The notes under the pieces were generated by a model. It was not told the origin of the DNA and did no database searches. It was given only the letters and a program-made list of their open reading frames with translations. A stretch of DNA of 64,000 nt from Desulfovibrio sp. OH1186_COT-070 (GTDB lineage Bacteria; Desulfobacterota; Desulfovibrionia; Desulfovibrionales; Desulfovibrionaceae), in NCBI RefSeq assembly GCF_003860215.1, contig NZ_RQYH01000011.1, positions 1 to 64,000 on the forward strand. Reading direction: 5' to 3'. A program made the translations under genes and the position numbers. Shown here one piece after another: positions 1 to 7,768 of this stretch (its first letter is position 1; each line of letters starts with the position of its first letter).

Positions 1-213
1 TCCGGCTGTCAGCCCGTCATTCCACCCAGAAAAAATCGCAAGGAGCAGCGGGACTATGACAAAGCTCTATACCGTGTACGCCATCTGGTCGAGAACGCCT
101 TTCTTCACCTCAAGAGATGGCGCGGCATCGCTACGCGCTATGCAAAACGAAGCCTTTCCTCCCTTGCCGCCGTGCAAATCAGGTGCATCTCACTGTGGGC
201 AACAATAATTTGA
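1..213 (+). CDS. IS5-family transposase, C-terminal fragment (cut by window edge)
   Basis: Frame 1 is open from the first base and ends at a TGA at 211-213, giving 71 residues. The segment LYRVRHLVENAFLHLKRWRG followed by IATRYAKRSLSSLAA matches the C-terminal end of IS5-type DDE transposases. The Glu in LVENAF (residue 31 here) sits where the last catalytic acid of the DDE triad is expected. The 5' part lies outside the window, so I cannot tell whether the element is intact. No right-hand inverted repeat can be defined without the left end. It lies tail-to-tail with the sigma-54 activator and borders the accessory operon, which fits arrival of that block by mobile DNA. That link is inference. 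Confidence 0.75.
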   Translation, partial: SGCQPVIPPRKNRKEQRDYDKALYRVRHLVENAFLHLKRWRGIATRYAKRSLSSLAAVQIRCISLWATII

Positions 214-262
214 CGACACTATCTAGCCGGACAGCAATGATTATAATAGGGACCTCTTCTCT

Positions 263-1219
263 TCACCCCCGCTCTCGCTTGAGATAGCGATACAGCGTGG
301 CCAAGCTAATGCCCATCCAATGGGCTACGGCCTTTTTGCCTTCCATATCACTGCCGTACCGTTGCAGCAGACTTTCCATACACGCCACGTCAAAGGCTGA
401 CTTGCGACGGCGCACTCCATTTGGCACCTTATCCAAAACTCCCGACAAGGCAAAACGCGGCTCCAACAGCTTTCGGGTCAGTCGGCCATTTTCACTGAAA
501 CAGACACCGTATTCCACAAAATTCTTCAGCTCACGCACATTCCCGGGCCAAGCATAAGACTCGAATTTTCTGAGCAAACCGGACGAAATTTCATAGCGTA
601 TCCCCTGTGCAGCGCTATGTGCATTGAGAAAAAAATCTGCCAAAAGACGAATATCCTCTGGCCGCTCGCGCAGAGGCGGCACAAACAAAGGTATGACGTC
701 CAATCGATAGAAAAGATCTTCACGAAAGCGGCCCAACCTGACTTCCTCGCGCAGATTCCGGTTACTGGCAGCTATTATCCGCATATCCAACTGACAGACC
801 TGACTGCCGCCCACGCGACGAATTTTATGATTCTGCAATGTCCTTAGCATCTTGGCCTGCAGGCTGGGCGGCATTTCACCCGCTTCATCCAGAAAAAGGG
901 TTCCGCCGCTGGCCTTTTCCAGCAAACCAACCTGACCGGCACTGCTTGCCCCAGAAAATGCACCGCCCTCATAGCCGAAAAGGATGCTCTCTGTAAGAGA
1001 TTCGGGGATAGCCCCGCAGTTGATGGCCACAAAGGCTTTCCGACTCCGTCGGCTCTGATCGTGGATGGCTCGTGCCACCAATTCCTTGCCAGTACCGGAC
1101 TCGCCCTGCACAAGAACAACAACATCCATGGCGGCAACCTTATGTATCTGCTCCCGCAAACGGCAGATAGCAGGACTCTTGCCCAGTAATTGCATACTCT
1201 CGCCGCTTTCGAACGCCAC
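263..1219 (-). CDS. Sigma-54-dependent transcriptional activator (AAA+ and HTH, no sensor domain)
   Basis: This is an enhancer-binding protein that would remodel RNA polymerase-sigma54. It shows Walker A GESGTGKE (39-46), the sigma-54 contact loop as GAFSGA (86-91, usual form GAFTGA), Walker B GGTLFLDE (105-112), and a C-terminal Fis-type HTH ending in ISLATLYRYLKRERG. At 318 aa it has no N-terminal receiver, PAS or GAF domain, as in PspF-type regulators, so activity may be set by abundance or a partner protein. The GTG at 1219 has a G-rich tract directly against it. ATG at 1195 is an alternative start. A run of eight G (1222-1229 on the other strand) lies at the 5' end; one more G would join this frame to an upstream ATG at 1245 or 1263. 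It is divergent from the operon at 1549, whose promoter is of the sigma-54 type, so that operon is its likely target. Confidence 0.9.
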   Translation of the reverse strand: MAFESGESMQLLGKSPAICRLREQIHKVAAMDVVVLVQGESGTGKELVARAIHDQSRRSRKAFVAINCGAIPESLTESILFGYEGGAFSGASSAGQVGLLEKASGGTLFLDEAGEMPPSLQAKMLRTLQNHKIRRVGGSQVCQLDMRIIAASNRNLREEVRLGRFREDLFYRLDVIPLFVPPLRERPEDIRLLADFFLNAHSAAQGIRYEISSGLLRKFESYAWPGNVRELKNFVEYGVCFSENGRLTRKLLEPRFALSGVLDKVPNGVRRRKSAFDVACMESLLQRYGSDMEGKKAVAHWMGISLATLYRYLKRERG

Positions 1220-1271
1220 CTCCCCCCCCGTTCTCTCTTAATCATTCTCAAGTTTTTTATCATTAAAAAAT

Positions 1272-1325
1272 ATTTTTAATTAAAAATCAATATGTTTTAT
1301 AAAAATTTTTCTTATTTAAGAAAAA
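1272..1325. promoter_or_regulatory. Two AT-rich palindromes, candidate activator binding region
   Basis: The 329-bp divergent intergenic region (1220-1548) holds no gene and is strongly AT-rich. It contains a perfect 16-bp palindrome ATTTTTAATTAAAAAT at 1272-1287 and a 9-bp-arm inverted repeat TTTTTCTTA-TT-TAAGAAAAA at 1306-1325. They lie about 115-170 bp upstream of the -24/-12 promoter, the usual distance for sigma-54 enhancer sites. Binding by the adjacent activator is inference, and palindromes arise easily in AT-rich DNA. Confidence 0.35.
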
Positions 1326-1439
1326 CAAAAAAAACTTGTGCATAAAATGAAAAATTTTTACCGCGCCATGCTCACAACAATAGCCATAAGCATTTCAAAA
1401 AACTTATACAACCGAAATAGTATCAGGAATATCTGTTTT

Positions 1440-1455
1440 TGGCACAGTAATTGAT
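1440..1455 (+). promoter_or_regulatory. Sigma-54 (-24/-12) promoter of the ATC hydrolase-Tct-CyuA operon
   Basis: TGGCACAGTAATTGAT matches the -24/-12 consensus TGGCAC-N5-TTGCW except that the -12 GC is GA. The GG (1441-1442) and GA (1453-1454) are exactly 12 bases apart, as required. The predicted start of transcription is near 1466, leaving about an 80-nt leader before the ATG at 1549. The divergent neighbour is a sigma-54 activator, which strongly supports the call. Confidence 0.75.
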
Positions 1456-1548
1456 AGTCTTTTAGCATCTGTTGCGTTTACGGACCCTCATTTTCATTAA
1501 AAAGCAACAATATCAACATATTATACTGCACAACAAAGGAGGCCTGTT

Positions 1549-2022
1549 ATGAAATGGAATGAAGAAGTTACGCGGCGTGTTCGTGGCGCAATGCGGGATC
1601 GTGCCCGTGTAATGGCCTGCCTATGCGGAGAACTGGAAAAGATTCTGCCCTCCAACAAGGCGGAATCAGTGGCACGACGGGCTATCACCAGTTATGGCTG
1701 TATCCGTGCGGAGCGCGACGGTCACAAGATAACGCCCGACGAATGGGTCGATATTCACTACCGCGATATGGGCGGTGTCTTTGAAACAGAAATCACCAAG
1801 AACGATGAATACAGCGAAATGCGCATGCATTATTGTCCTCTTTTGGAAGAATGGAAAGCTATGGGGCTTCCTCCGGAAAAACAGGATCTATACTGCGACA
1901 TCGCCATGGAGTTAGACCGCAATCGCGCCGCAGAACACGGCATCCCCTGTGATATCATCGAAAGACTGGGCAAAGGCGACAGCTTTTGCCGCGTCCGCCT
2001 ATGGAAAAAAAAGCGACTATAA
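1549..2022 (+). CDS. L-2-amino-thiazoline-4-carboxylate (ATC) hydrolase family protein
   Basis: A soluble 157-aa protein. The C-terminal half has the layout of the ATC-hydrolase family (PF14196): a Cys-Pro segment (MHYCPLLEEWKAMGL), a conserved Cys-Asp (LYCDIAMELDRNRA) and a terminal GDSFCRVRL. The founding enzyme (Pseudomonas AtcB) opens the thiazoline ring of ATC to N-carbamoyl-L-cysteine. Many gut-bacterial homologues are uncharacterised, so the substrate here is unknown. The start is well supported by AAAGGAGG seven bases upstream. It is the first gene of an operon with a Tct-type transporter and a cysteine desulfidase homologue, so a role in turning an imported cysteine-like compound into cysteine is a reasonable inference. 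No carbamoylase (AtcC-like) gene is present. Confidence 0.65.
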   Translation: MKWNEEVTRRVRGAMRDRARVMACLCGELEKILPSNKAESVARRAITSYGCIRAERDGHKITPDEWVDIHYRDMGGVFETEITKNDEYSEMRMHYCPLLEEWKAMGLPPEKQDLYCDIAMELDRNRAAEHGIPCDIIERLGKGDSFCRVRLWKKKRL

Positions 2023-2169
2023 AAAAATAGCTTTTTCTCTGTTTGAGGCTTTTCTATCTTGGCAAACACCCCGATCATACTGTTTAAAACGTAAATTTTT
2101 CTGCCCTCGGACACCGAGTGGACTCTGGAATCCGGCTCCCAAAACAATTTGAAATTTCAGGGAGACACT

Positions 2170-2658
2170 ATGAAAATCCACAGAGATATCATCTCAGGAA
2201 CCATCGTTCTTTTTTTCTGCGTCGTGGGTGCTTCAAGTACCAGCCAGTTACCAACCCCGTCCACCGGAGAATGGGTCGGCCCCTCCACCCTACCTTACAT
2301 TGCGCTCTTATCCACGACACTGTGCGGTATCTTTCTTGTGATCAAGGGGGCTGTCTGCCGCAATGCTGCGTATAGTGCGCCTTACCTCCCCAATCTCGAT
2401 CCCAAAGCTCTGGGGTTTTATGCCTTCTGGGTTTGTTATATGGTTGCCATGATCTGCGTCGGCGACCTGGTCGCCAGCTTGGATTGGCTCAACATGCCCC
2501 ACAATGGCGGCTTCATCGTGTCCACCTTTTTGTTTTTACTTGTGGCTTTGCCTCTGCTCGGCAGAAGAAAGCCATTAGAAATTGCTGGGATAGCGGCAGG
2601 AAGCACTGCCGCTCTCGTGCTTACCTTCAGTGGATTTTTTCAGGTTCTCTTGCCTTGA
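2170..2658 (+). CDS. tctB: Tripartite tricarboxylate-type transporter, small membrane subunit TctB
   Basis: A 162-aa membrane protein with about four hydrophobic segments (near residues 10-30, 38-58, 78-100, 110-160). It matches in size and topology the small TctB subunit (PF07331) of TTT transporters, and is followed by the TctA and TctC genes. ATG 2170 is preceded by AGGGAGA at a suitable distance; the upstream in-frame TTG at 2149 has no ribosome-binding site. About 147 bp separate it from the hydrolase gene, with no terminator seen, so co-transcription is likely. TctB sequences diverge strongly, and position and topology carry much of the call. Confidence 0.85.
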   Translation: MKIHRDIISGTIVLFFCVVGASSTSQLPTPSTGEWVGPSTLPYIALLSTTLCGIFLVIKGAVCRNAAYSAPYLPNLDPKALGFYAFWVCYMVAMICVGDLVASLDWLNMPHNGGFIVSTFLFLLVALPLLGRRKPLEIAGIAAGSTAALVLTFSGFFQVLLP

Positions 2659-2730
2659 TCTTGATAATCTGGCTTCGACTTGCTGTACGAGCATTTCGCG
2701 CGGAAAGACTTTTACAGGAGACGAACGTAC

Positions 2731-4230
2731 ATGGACATTTTCGCGGGCTTACAACAGGCGCTAACCCCCGCAGCGCTTTTCGCAAACTGTTCGGGTGTGG
2801 CCCTCGGCATTATTTTCGGTTCATTGCCAGGCCTGACAGCCGCCATGGGGGTTGCGCTACTCATACCGCTCTCTTTCGGCATGCCAACGGTAGAAGCCTT
2901 TTCTTTGCTGCTGGGCATGTACTGTGGTGCCATTTACGGAGGCTGTATTTCTGCCATTCTGGTGGGAACTCCCGGCACAGTGGCTGCTGCTGCCACCATG
3001 TTGGAAGGCCCCAAGCTCACGGCCAAGGGACAGTCGCTAAAGGCTCTAGACATGGCTACATGGGCTTCCTTCCTAGGTGGAACCTTCAGTGGCATAGCAC
3101 TTGTTACTTGTGCCCCATTACTGGCTATGGTTGCCATGCGCTTCGGCGCGCCCGAATACTTTGCTCTATCCATCTTTGCCCTTACAGCGGTCACGACCTT
3201 TTCTTCCGGAAACATCCTAAAAGGCTTTACAGCCGCCTTTTTCGGACTTTTTCTTTCTTCTGTCGGCATAGATCAGATTTCAGGAGATTTCCGCAACACT
3301 TTCAACATTCCCGATCTTTTCAATGGCATCCCCCTTGTTCCGGCGCTGGTAGGCCTGTTTGCTGTTTCTCAAGTGATGCTTTCGCTGGAAGATATCTTTC
3401 ACGGTCAGTTCGGCATGGTGAAATACGGTTCCCTTTCTAATGACAGCTTAACGTTCAAAGAACTGCTGGTTCAAAGGCTCAACCTGTTGCGCTCCGCTGT
3501 AATCGGCACAGCCATCGGCATTATTCCCGCGATGGGGGCTAGCGCGGCCTGTTTCATCGCCTACAGCGAGGCCAAGCGCCGATCGGCCACGCCGGAAGCC
3601 TTCGGCACGGGGACCCTTGAAGGCATCGCTGCCACTGAAAGCTCCAACAATGCTGTTACGGGCGGCGCGCTCATTCCCATGATGGTTCTGGGAGTTCCTG
3701 GAGACGTACTGACAGCCCTTCTGCTCGGCGCACTCATGATTCAGGGACTTGTCCCCGGGCCGCTGCTGTTCAGCGAACATGAAGCAGTGATCAGCGGCAT
3801 TTTCGCGAGCTTCTTTGTGGCCCAAATGGCAATACTGGGTATCGGCCTGCTGGCCGTGCGGATAGCAGGTAAAATAGTTCATGTCCCCACCCCCATTCTC
3901 ATGCCCATCGTCCTAGTATTGTGTGCCGTGGGCAGCTACGCCGCCAACAATTCAACCTTTGACCTCTGGATCATGGCCGGATTTGGTCTGCTCGGCTATC
4001 TCATGATCAAAGGAGGCTTTCCACAGCCACCGCTCCTGCTTGCCCTAATTCTGGGACCTATTGCCGAGTCCAATTTCCGGCGCACACTCTCCATCTCCCG
4101 CAACGACGCAAGTATTTTTGTAACCAGCCCCATTTCCTGCACCATTCTTCTCATCAGCCTGCTGCTCGTCATCAAGGTAGCCCTAGACGAACTATGCCGC
4201 ACACAATCATCCCAAAGGACTCATCTGTAA
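2731..4230 (+). CDS. tctA: Tripartite tricarboxylate-type transporter, large permease TctA
   Basis: A 499-aa polytopic inner-membrane permease, the usual length for TctA (PF01970). The family signature region is present near the N-terminus (GIIFGSLPGLTAAMGVALLI, then YGGCISAILVGTPGTVAAAA). A second related half carries IGIIPAMGASAACFIAYSEAKR and ESSNNAVTGGALIPMMVLGVPG. ATG 2731 (MDIFAGL) has AGGAGACGA upstream; an earlier in-frame start at 2680 would add a non-conserved extension. Transport is driven by the ion gradient with TctC as the periplasmic receptor. The substrate cannot be read from sequence. The neighbours suggest a cysteine- or thiazoline-type carboxylate. Confidence 0.93.
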   Translation: MDIFAGLQQALTPAALFANCSGVALGIIFGSLPGLTAAMGVALLIPLSFGMPTVEAFSLLLGMYCGAIYGGCISAILVGTPGTVAAAATMLEGPKLTAKGQSLKALDMATWASFLGGTFSGIALVTCAPLLAMVAMRFGAPEYFALSIFALTAVTTFSSGNILKGFTAAFFGLFLSSVGIDQISGDFRNTFNIPDLFNGIPLVPALVGLFAVSQVMLSLEDIFHGQFGMVKYGSLSNDSLTFKELLVQRLNLLRSAVIGTAIGIIPAMGASAACFIAYSEAKRRSATPEAFGTGTLEGIAATESSNNAVTGGALIPMMVLGVPGDVLTALLLGALMIQGLVPGPLLFSEHEAVISGIFASFFVAQMAILGIGLLAVRIAGKIVHVPTPILMPIVLVLCAVGSYAANNSTFDLWIMAGFGLLGYLMIKGGFPQPPLLLALILGPIAESNFRRTLSISRNDASIFVTSPISCTILLISLLLVIKVALDELCRTQSSQRTHL

Positions 4231-4247
4231 AAACAAGGAGGAAGAAC

Positions 4248-5228
4248 ATGTTAGCAGCACTACAACGCCATATTGCAGCAGCCTGTAGTCTATTGGCCCT
4301 GATCTGCATGGCTTCACCAACCGTAGCGGAAGATTTTCCCGAGAAACCCATCACACTGATCATGCCCTTTGGTACAGGTAATGCCCCGGATACACTGGCG
4401 CGCATTATAGGAGAATACCTGCAAACCAAACATGGCGTTACCCTCCTGATCACAAGCAAAGCCGGCGGCAGCGGCATTCCTGCCATGGTGGAGCTGTCGC
4501 GCGCTCGCCCCGACGGGTACACCATCAGCCTCACCTCGGCCAACATTCTGACCGTGGTGCCGCAGGTCAAGCCCTGTGGCTTCACATGGGAAAGCTTCAC
4601 GCACATAGCGCAGGTTTCCGAGTTCACCATGGGTTGGGGCGTATTGCCCGCTTCGGGCATTACATCGCTGGTCGATCTGATGGGAAAAGCCAAAGCCGCT
4701 CCGGATAAGTACAGCCTTGGCAGCCCAGGAGCCCTCACAGCGCAGCGCTTCTTCCACATGCAGCTTATGAAGCACTTCCCTGGTTCCAATGTGCCATATG
4801 TGGCCTATAACGGAGGCGGCGAACTGATCACGGCACTACTGGGGGGGCATATCAGCGTGGCATACACTCCCATTGCCAACTTCCTGCCGCACAAAAACAA
4901 CATCCGCGTCATTGCCGTTTCCAGCGCCAAACGTGACCCCTACTACCCTGATGTTCCCACCTTTGCTGAACTGGTGAGCAAGAATCTGATCTTTGATTCT
5001 GTATATGGCATCGTAGGACCCAAACTTATTCCCGCCGAACGTGTGGAACGCCTACAGGCGTTATTCCGTGAAGCTCTTGCGGATCCCGGCGTGCAGGCCA
5101 AACTGAAGCAGGTCTACATACGCCCCAATTTCTTGCCCGGAGTGGAATTCAGCGACGTACTGAAGCAGTACAATGATTTCTTCACGGAGCCGATCCGCCA
5201 GCACAAGGAAGAAAATACTGTGAAATAA
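4248..5228 (+). CDS. tctC: Tripartite tricarboxylate-type transporter substrate-binding protein TctC (Bug family)
   Basis: A 326-aa periplasmic solute receptor of the Bug/TctC family (PF03401). A Sec signal peptide ends about residue 26 (...MASPTVA-EDFPEKP). The mature start PITLIMPFGTGNAPDTLARI is the typical first strand and helix of the family. Further family features are the AGGSGIPAM and DGYTI segments and YNGGGELITALLGGHI. ATG 4248 has AAGGAGG six bases upstream. The upstream in-frame ATG at 4194 overlaps tctA and would bury the signal peptide, so it is rejected. As the ligand-binding subunit it is the best protein to test for the operon's substrate. Confidence 0.93.
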   Translation: MLAALQRHIAAACSLLALICMASPTVAEDFPEKPITLIMPFGTGNAPDTLARIIGEYLQTKHGVTLLITSKAGGSGIPAMVELSRARPDGYTISLTSANILTVVPQVKPCGFTWESFTHIAQVSEFTMGWGVLPASGITSLVDLMGKAKAAPDKYSLGSPGALTAQRFFHMQLMKHFPGSNVPYVAYNGGGELITALLGGHISVAYTPIANFLPHKNNIRVIAVSSAKRDPYYPDVPTFAELVSKNLIFDSVYGIVGPKLIPAERVERLQALFREALADPGVQAKLKQVYIRPNFLPGVEFSDVLKQYNDFFTEPIRQHKEENTVK

Positions 5229-5240
5229 TCGGAGAAAAAC

Positions 5241-6548
5241 ATGTACCGCGATCATCTTGTCCTTTTGCTCAGGCGGAATGTAAAACCGGCTCTGGGCTGT
5301 ACCGAACCAGCGTCCATTGCCGTGGCCGTGTCCCGTGCACATGAGGAAAGCCGCGGGGAAGTCAGAGGCGTTCATGTCCGTCTAAGCGGCAACATTTTCA
5401 AAAACGCTCGTGGAGTGGGTATACCGGGAACCAACGAATATGGCATAGAATACGCCGTTGCTCTGGCATTGGCCTGCGGCGACTGGCGCAAAGGTCTGGA
5501 AGTGTTCGCTAACGTGGACGAAGACAGCGTGACCCAGGCTCATACAATCATGGAAACCGTACCCATTCAGATGAGTATCTGCGATTCCAAAGAACATTTT
5601 TATATTGAAGCCATAGTGTACGGTGAGATGGGGCATGGACGAACCGTAATCTTGGAAAACCATACCAATATAGTTCTAGTGGAACGCGATGGCAATGTCG
5701 TAGAGGAGGCTACCCCCTCGACCGTAGTTAATGGAAAAGAAAAAACAGCCGACACTCCCATCCTCAAGGATATGTCCATCGGGGATCTGCGAAAGGAAGT
5801 GGAAGCATTGCCTCTGGAAGAGATCGCCTTTCTTATCGCTGGGGTTCCCATGAACTACCGCATGGCCAGAGCGGGGCTGGAACGAACGCCCGGCCTAGGT
5901 CTGGGCGCGGGGTTGCGCCGCCTGATGGACGAAGGAGTCATTGAGGACAACATGGTCAACAAAGTCCGCATGTATGCTGCCGCAGCTGCGGACGCTCGCA
6001 TGGCCGGACTCAAACTTCCTGTCATGTCCAGCGCGGGGAGCGGAAATCACGGCATTATAGCCATCCTGCCACCGTATATCGTCTGCAAGGAAAAGGCTCT
6101 GGATGAAGAAAAACTTATCCGCGCCCTAGCGCTAAGTCATTTAGTAACCATTGCCATCAAGGAGCTTTCCGGACCGTTATCGCCCGTGTGCGGCTGCGCC
6201 ATTGCGGCCGGAGTTGGTGCGGCGGTGGCCGTCGCTTGGCTTCTGGGCTGTGAAGACAACCAACTGGCCGGAGTCATCAATTCTATGAGCGGTACCTTAG
6301 CGGGAATGCTCTGCGATGGCGCCAAGGGCGGCTGCGCCTTCAAGCTGGCCACAGCAGCATCTGAGGCTGTACTATGCGCTCTGCTGGCCAGTCAGAATAT
6401 CCATGTAGGATACGGTCAGGGCATTGTTTCAATTCATCCGGAAACCACCCTACAAAATATCGGAATCATCAGCACACAAGGCATGTGCGGCGTGGATAAA
6501 ACGGTTCTTGATGTCATGCTGGCCGACGCTCTCCGCGCCCCTCTGTAA
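5241..6548 (+). CDS. L-cysteine desulfidase family protein (CyuA/YhaM, UPF0597)
   Basis: A 435-aa cytoplasmic protein related to the alpha chain of Fe-S serine dehydratases. Family hallmarks are KPALGCTEPAS (Cys20), PVCGCAIAAGVGAA (Cys317, Cys319) and SGTLAGMLCDGAKGGCAFK (Cys358, Cys365), which supply [4Fe-4S] ligands in characterised relatives. CyuA-type enzymes cleave L-cysteine to sulfide, ammonia and pyruvate. ATG 5241 has GGAGA upstream, and the gene starts 12 bp after tctC, so it is the last gene of the sigma-54 operon. A strong hairpin follows at 6615. Together with the ATC-hydrolase homologue it points to uptake and desulfuration of a cysteine-related compound. Other members of the family are less well defined, so a different thiol or hydroxy amino acid remains possible. 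Confidence 0.85.
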   Translation: MYRDHLVLLLRRNVKPALGCTEPASIAVAVSRAHEESRGEVRGVHVRLSGNIFKNARGVGIPGTNEYGIEYAVALALACGDWRKGLEVFANVDEDSVTQAHTIMETVPIQMSICDSKEHFYIEAIVYGEMGHGRTVILENHTNIVLVERDGNVVEEATPSTVVNGKEKTADTPILKDMSIGDLRKEVEALPLEEIAFLIAGVPMNYRMARAGLERTPGLGLGAGLRRLMDEGVIEDNMVNKVRMYAAAAADARMAGLKLPVMSSAGSGNHGIIAILPPYIVCKEKALDEEKLIRALALSHLVTIAIKELSGPLSPVCGCAIAAGVGAAVAVAWLLGCEDNQLAGVINSMSGTLAGMLCDGAKGGCAFKLATAASEAVLCALLASQNIHVGYGQGIVSIHPETTLQNIGIISTQGMCGVDKTVLDVMLADALRAPL

Positions 6549-6614
6549 ACCACCTTACAAGCAAGCAGACGATCCTTGCATGCTTCTGCCCCTCGGCAAA
6601 CCCAGCATCGTACA

Positions 6615-6647
6615 GCGATGGGGTGCCGTGTTCCGGCACCCCATCGC
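6615..6647. terminator. 14-bp perfect stem-loop between convergent genes
   Basis: Arms GCGATGGGGTGCCG (6615-6628) and its exact complement (6634-6647) enclose the 5-nt loop TGTTC. It lies between the cysteine desulfidase gene and the convergent Mrp ATPase gene and could end both transcripts. No T-run follows on either side, so it may act as a pause or 3'-end stabiliser. Confidence 0.6.
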
Positions 6648-6717
6648 ATTGAGCTCCGACACAGCCGGAGTCAAAAACAAGCAGCACTTCTGTCGCCGAC
6701 GATACGGCGTGCCAGTG

Positions 6718-7632
6718 TCAGATATGCGTGCCCGCCAGGGCTTCCAAGCTGCTGTCAACAGCTTGGACGATGGCATCAGCCAGCGCCAGAAAGGCCGTTT
6801 TGGCGGCACTTTCTTCCTCAAGATAGACCACAGGAACGCCCTTGTCCGCCGCTACCACGGTCACGGGATCCAGAGGTACGGCCCCCAGAAATTTGAGGCC
6901 GTATTTCCGGGACAGTTCCTCGCCTCCGCCTTTTTTGAACAAGTCAATTTCCTGACGGCAGTGGGGACAGACAAGGCCGCTCATGTTTTCCACCACCCCA
7001 AGCACATTGGAGTTGGTATACTGCAAAAAATTGATGGCCTTGCGCACATCGGCCAGGGAAATTTCCTGGGGAGTGGTGACCACGACGCACAGGGCGTTGG
7101 GGATGGACTGCATGACAGTCATGTGTTCGTCACCGGTTCCCGGAGGCGAGTCGATGAGCAGAAAATCCAGATCCCCCCATTTGACATCCGCGATAAACTG
7201 GCGGATGGCCGCTGTTTTTTTGGGACCGCGCCAGAGGATGGCCTGATTCTTGTCCTGCAGGAGGCTGTCCATGGAAATGACAGACAGATTTTCGTTGTAA
7301 CAGGCGGGGAGCATGAGGCCGGTTTCCGCATCCATTTCCACGCCGCCGGTTAGCCCGAGCAGATTGGGAACGCTGGGGCCGTGCATGTCCACATCCAGAA
7401 TGCCCACCTTGAAGCCCCTGCGGGCGAGCGCCGCCGCGGAGTTTACGGTAACGGAGCTTTTTCCCACGCCTCCCTTGCCGCTCATGACAAAAAGCGTATG
7501 CCGGATATGGCCGAGGCGCTCGGCGATGCGCTGATCCTGCATGGCCGCGGGGTCGGAGCAGTTGCCGCTCCCCCCCTTGCTGGTGGCATGGGCACAGGAA
7601 GCTGCGGACGAACAGGACGAACAGGACGACAT
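6718..7632 (-). CDS. Mrp/NBP35-family Fe-S cluster carrier ATPase
   Basis: A 304-aa cytosolic P-loop ATPase. It has the deviant Walker A SGKGGVGKSS (51-60), the following D-X-D-X-H-G-P motif (ILDVDMHGPS), DSPPGTGDEH, and the CPHC pair (GLVCPHC) that bridges an Fe-S cluster between subunits. The N-terminus is Cys-rich (CSSCSSAASCAH...GNC), typical of the Desulfovibrio/archaeal MRP/NBP35 type. ATG 7632 has AAGGAGG five bases upstream; longer in-frame readings back to 8010 run through the repeats and into pcm and are rejected. The role is probably loading Fe-S clusters onto apoproteins. It is a single gene downstream of a repeat-bearing spacer. Confidence 0.92.
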   Translation of the reverse strand: MSSCSSCSSAASCAHATSKGGSGNCSDPAAMQDQRIAERLGHIRHTLFVMSGKGGVGKSSVTVNSAAALARRGFKVGILDVDMHGPSVPNLLGLTGGVEMDAETGLMLPACYNENLSVISMDSLLQDKNQAILWRGPKKTAAIRQFIADVKWGDLDFLLIDSPPGTGDEHMTVMQSIPNALCVVVTTPQEISLADVRKAINFLQYTNSNVLGVVENMSGLVCPHCRQEIDLFKKGGGEELSRKYGLKFLGAVPLDPVTVVAADKGVPVVYLEEESAAKTAFLALADAIVQAVDSSLEALAGTHI

Positions 7633-7661
7633 AATCCCTCCTTGCACAGATAAAACCTTGG

Positions 7662-7751
7662 TCCCACAAGCGGGCGTACGCGGCAGCACGCCTGTACTAG
7701 ACCTTCCAGTGAATGATTGCCTTCCCACAAGCGGGCGTACGCGGCAGCACG
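7662..7751. repeat. Pair of 29-bp direct repeats, 61-bp period
   Basis: Two identical 29-bp copies (7662-7690 and 7723-7751), each containing CCCACAAGCGGGCGTACGCG, are separated by 32 bp of unrelated sequence between the mrp and pcm genes. The core includes the palindrome GCGTACGC. The spacing has the dimensions of a CRISPR unit, but there are only two copies and no cas genes. A second pair with the same 61-bp period is found at 15558-15646. Confidence 0.85.
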
Positions 7752-7768
7752 GCGGAAAAGCCCGGAAC

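Noticed and set aside
7662-7751. Two-repeat CRISPR array
   Set aside because: Unit size fits, but there are only two copies, the spacer has no visible leader, and no cas genes occur in the window. Kept only as a repeat.
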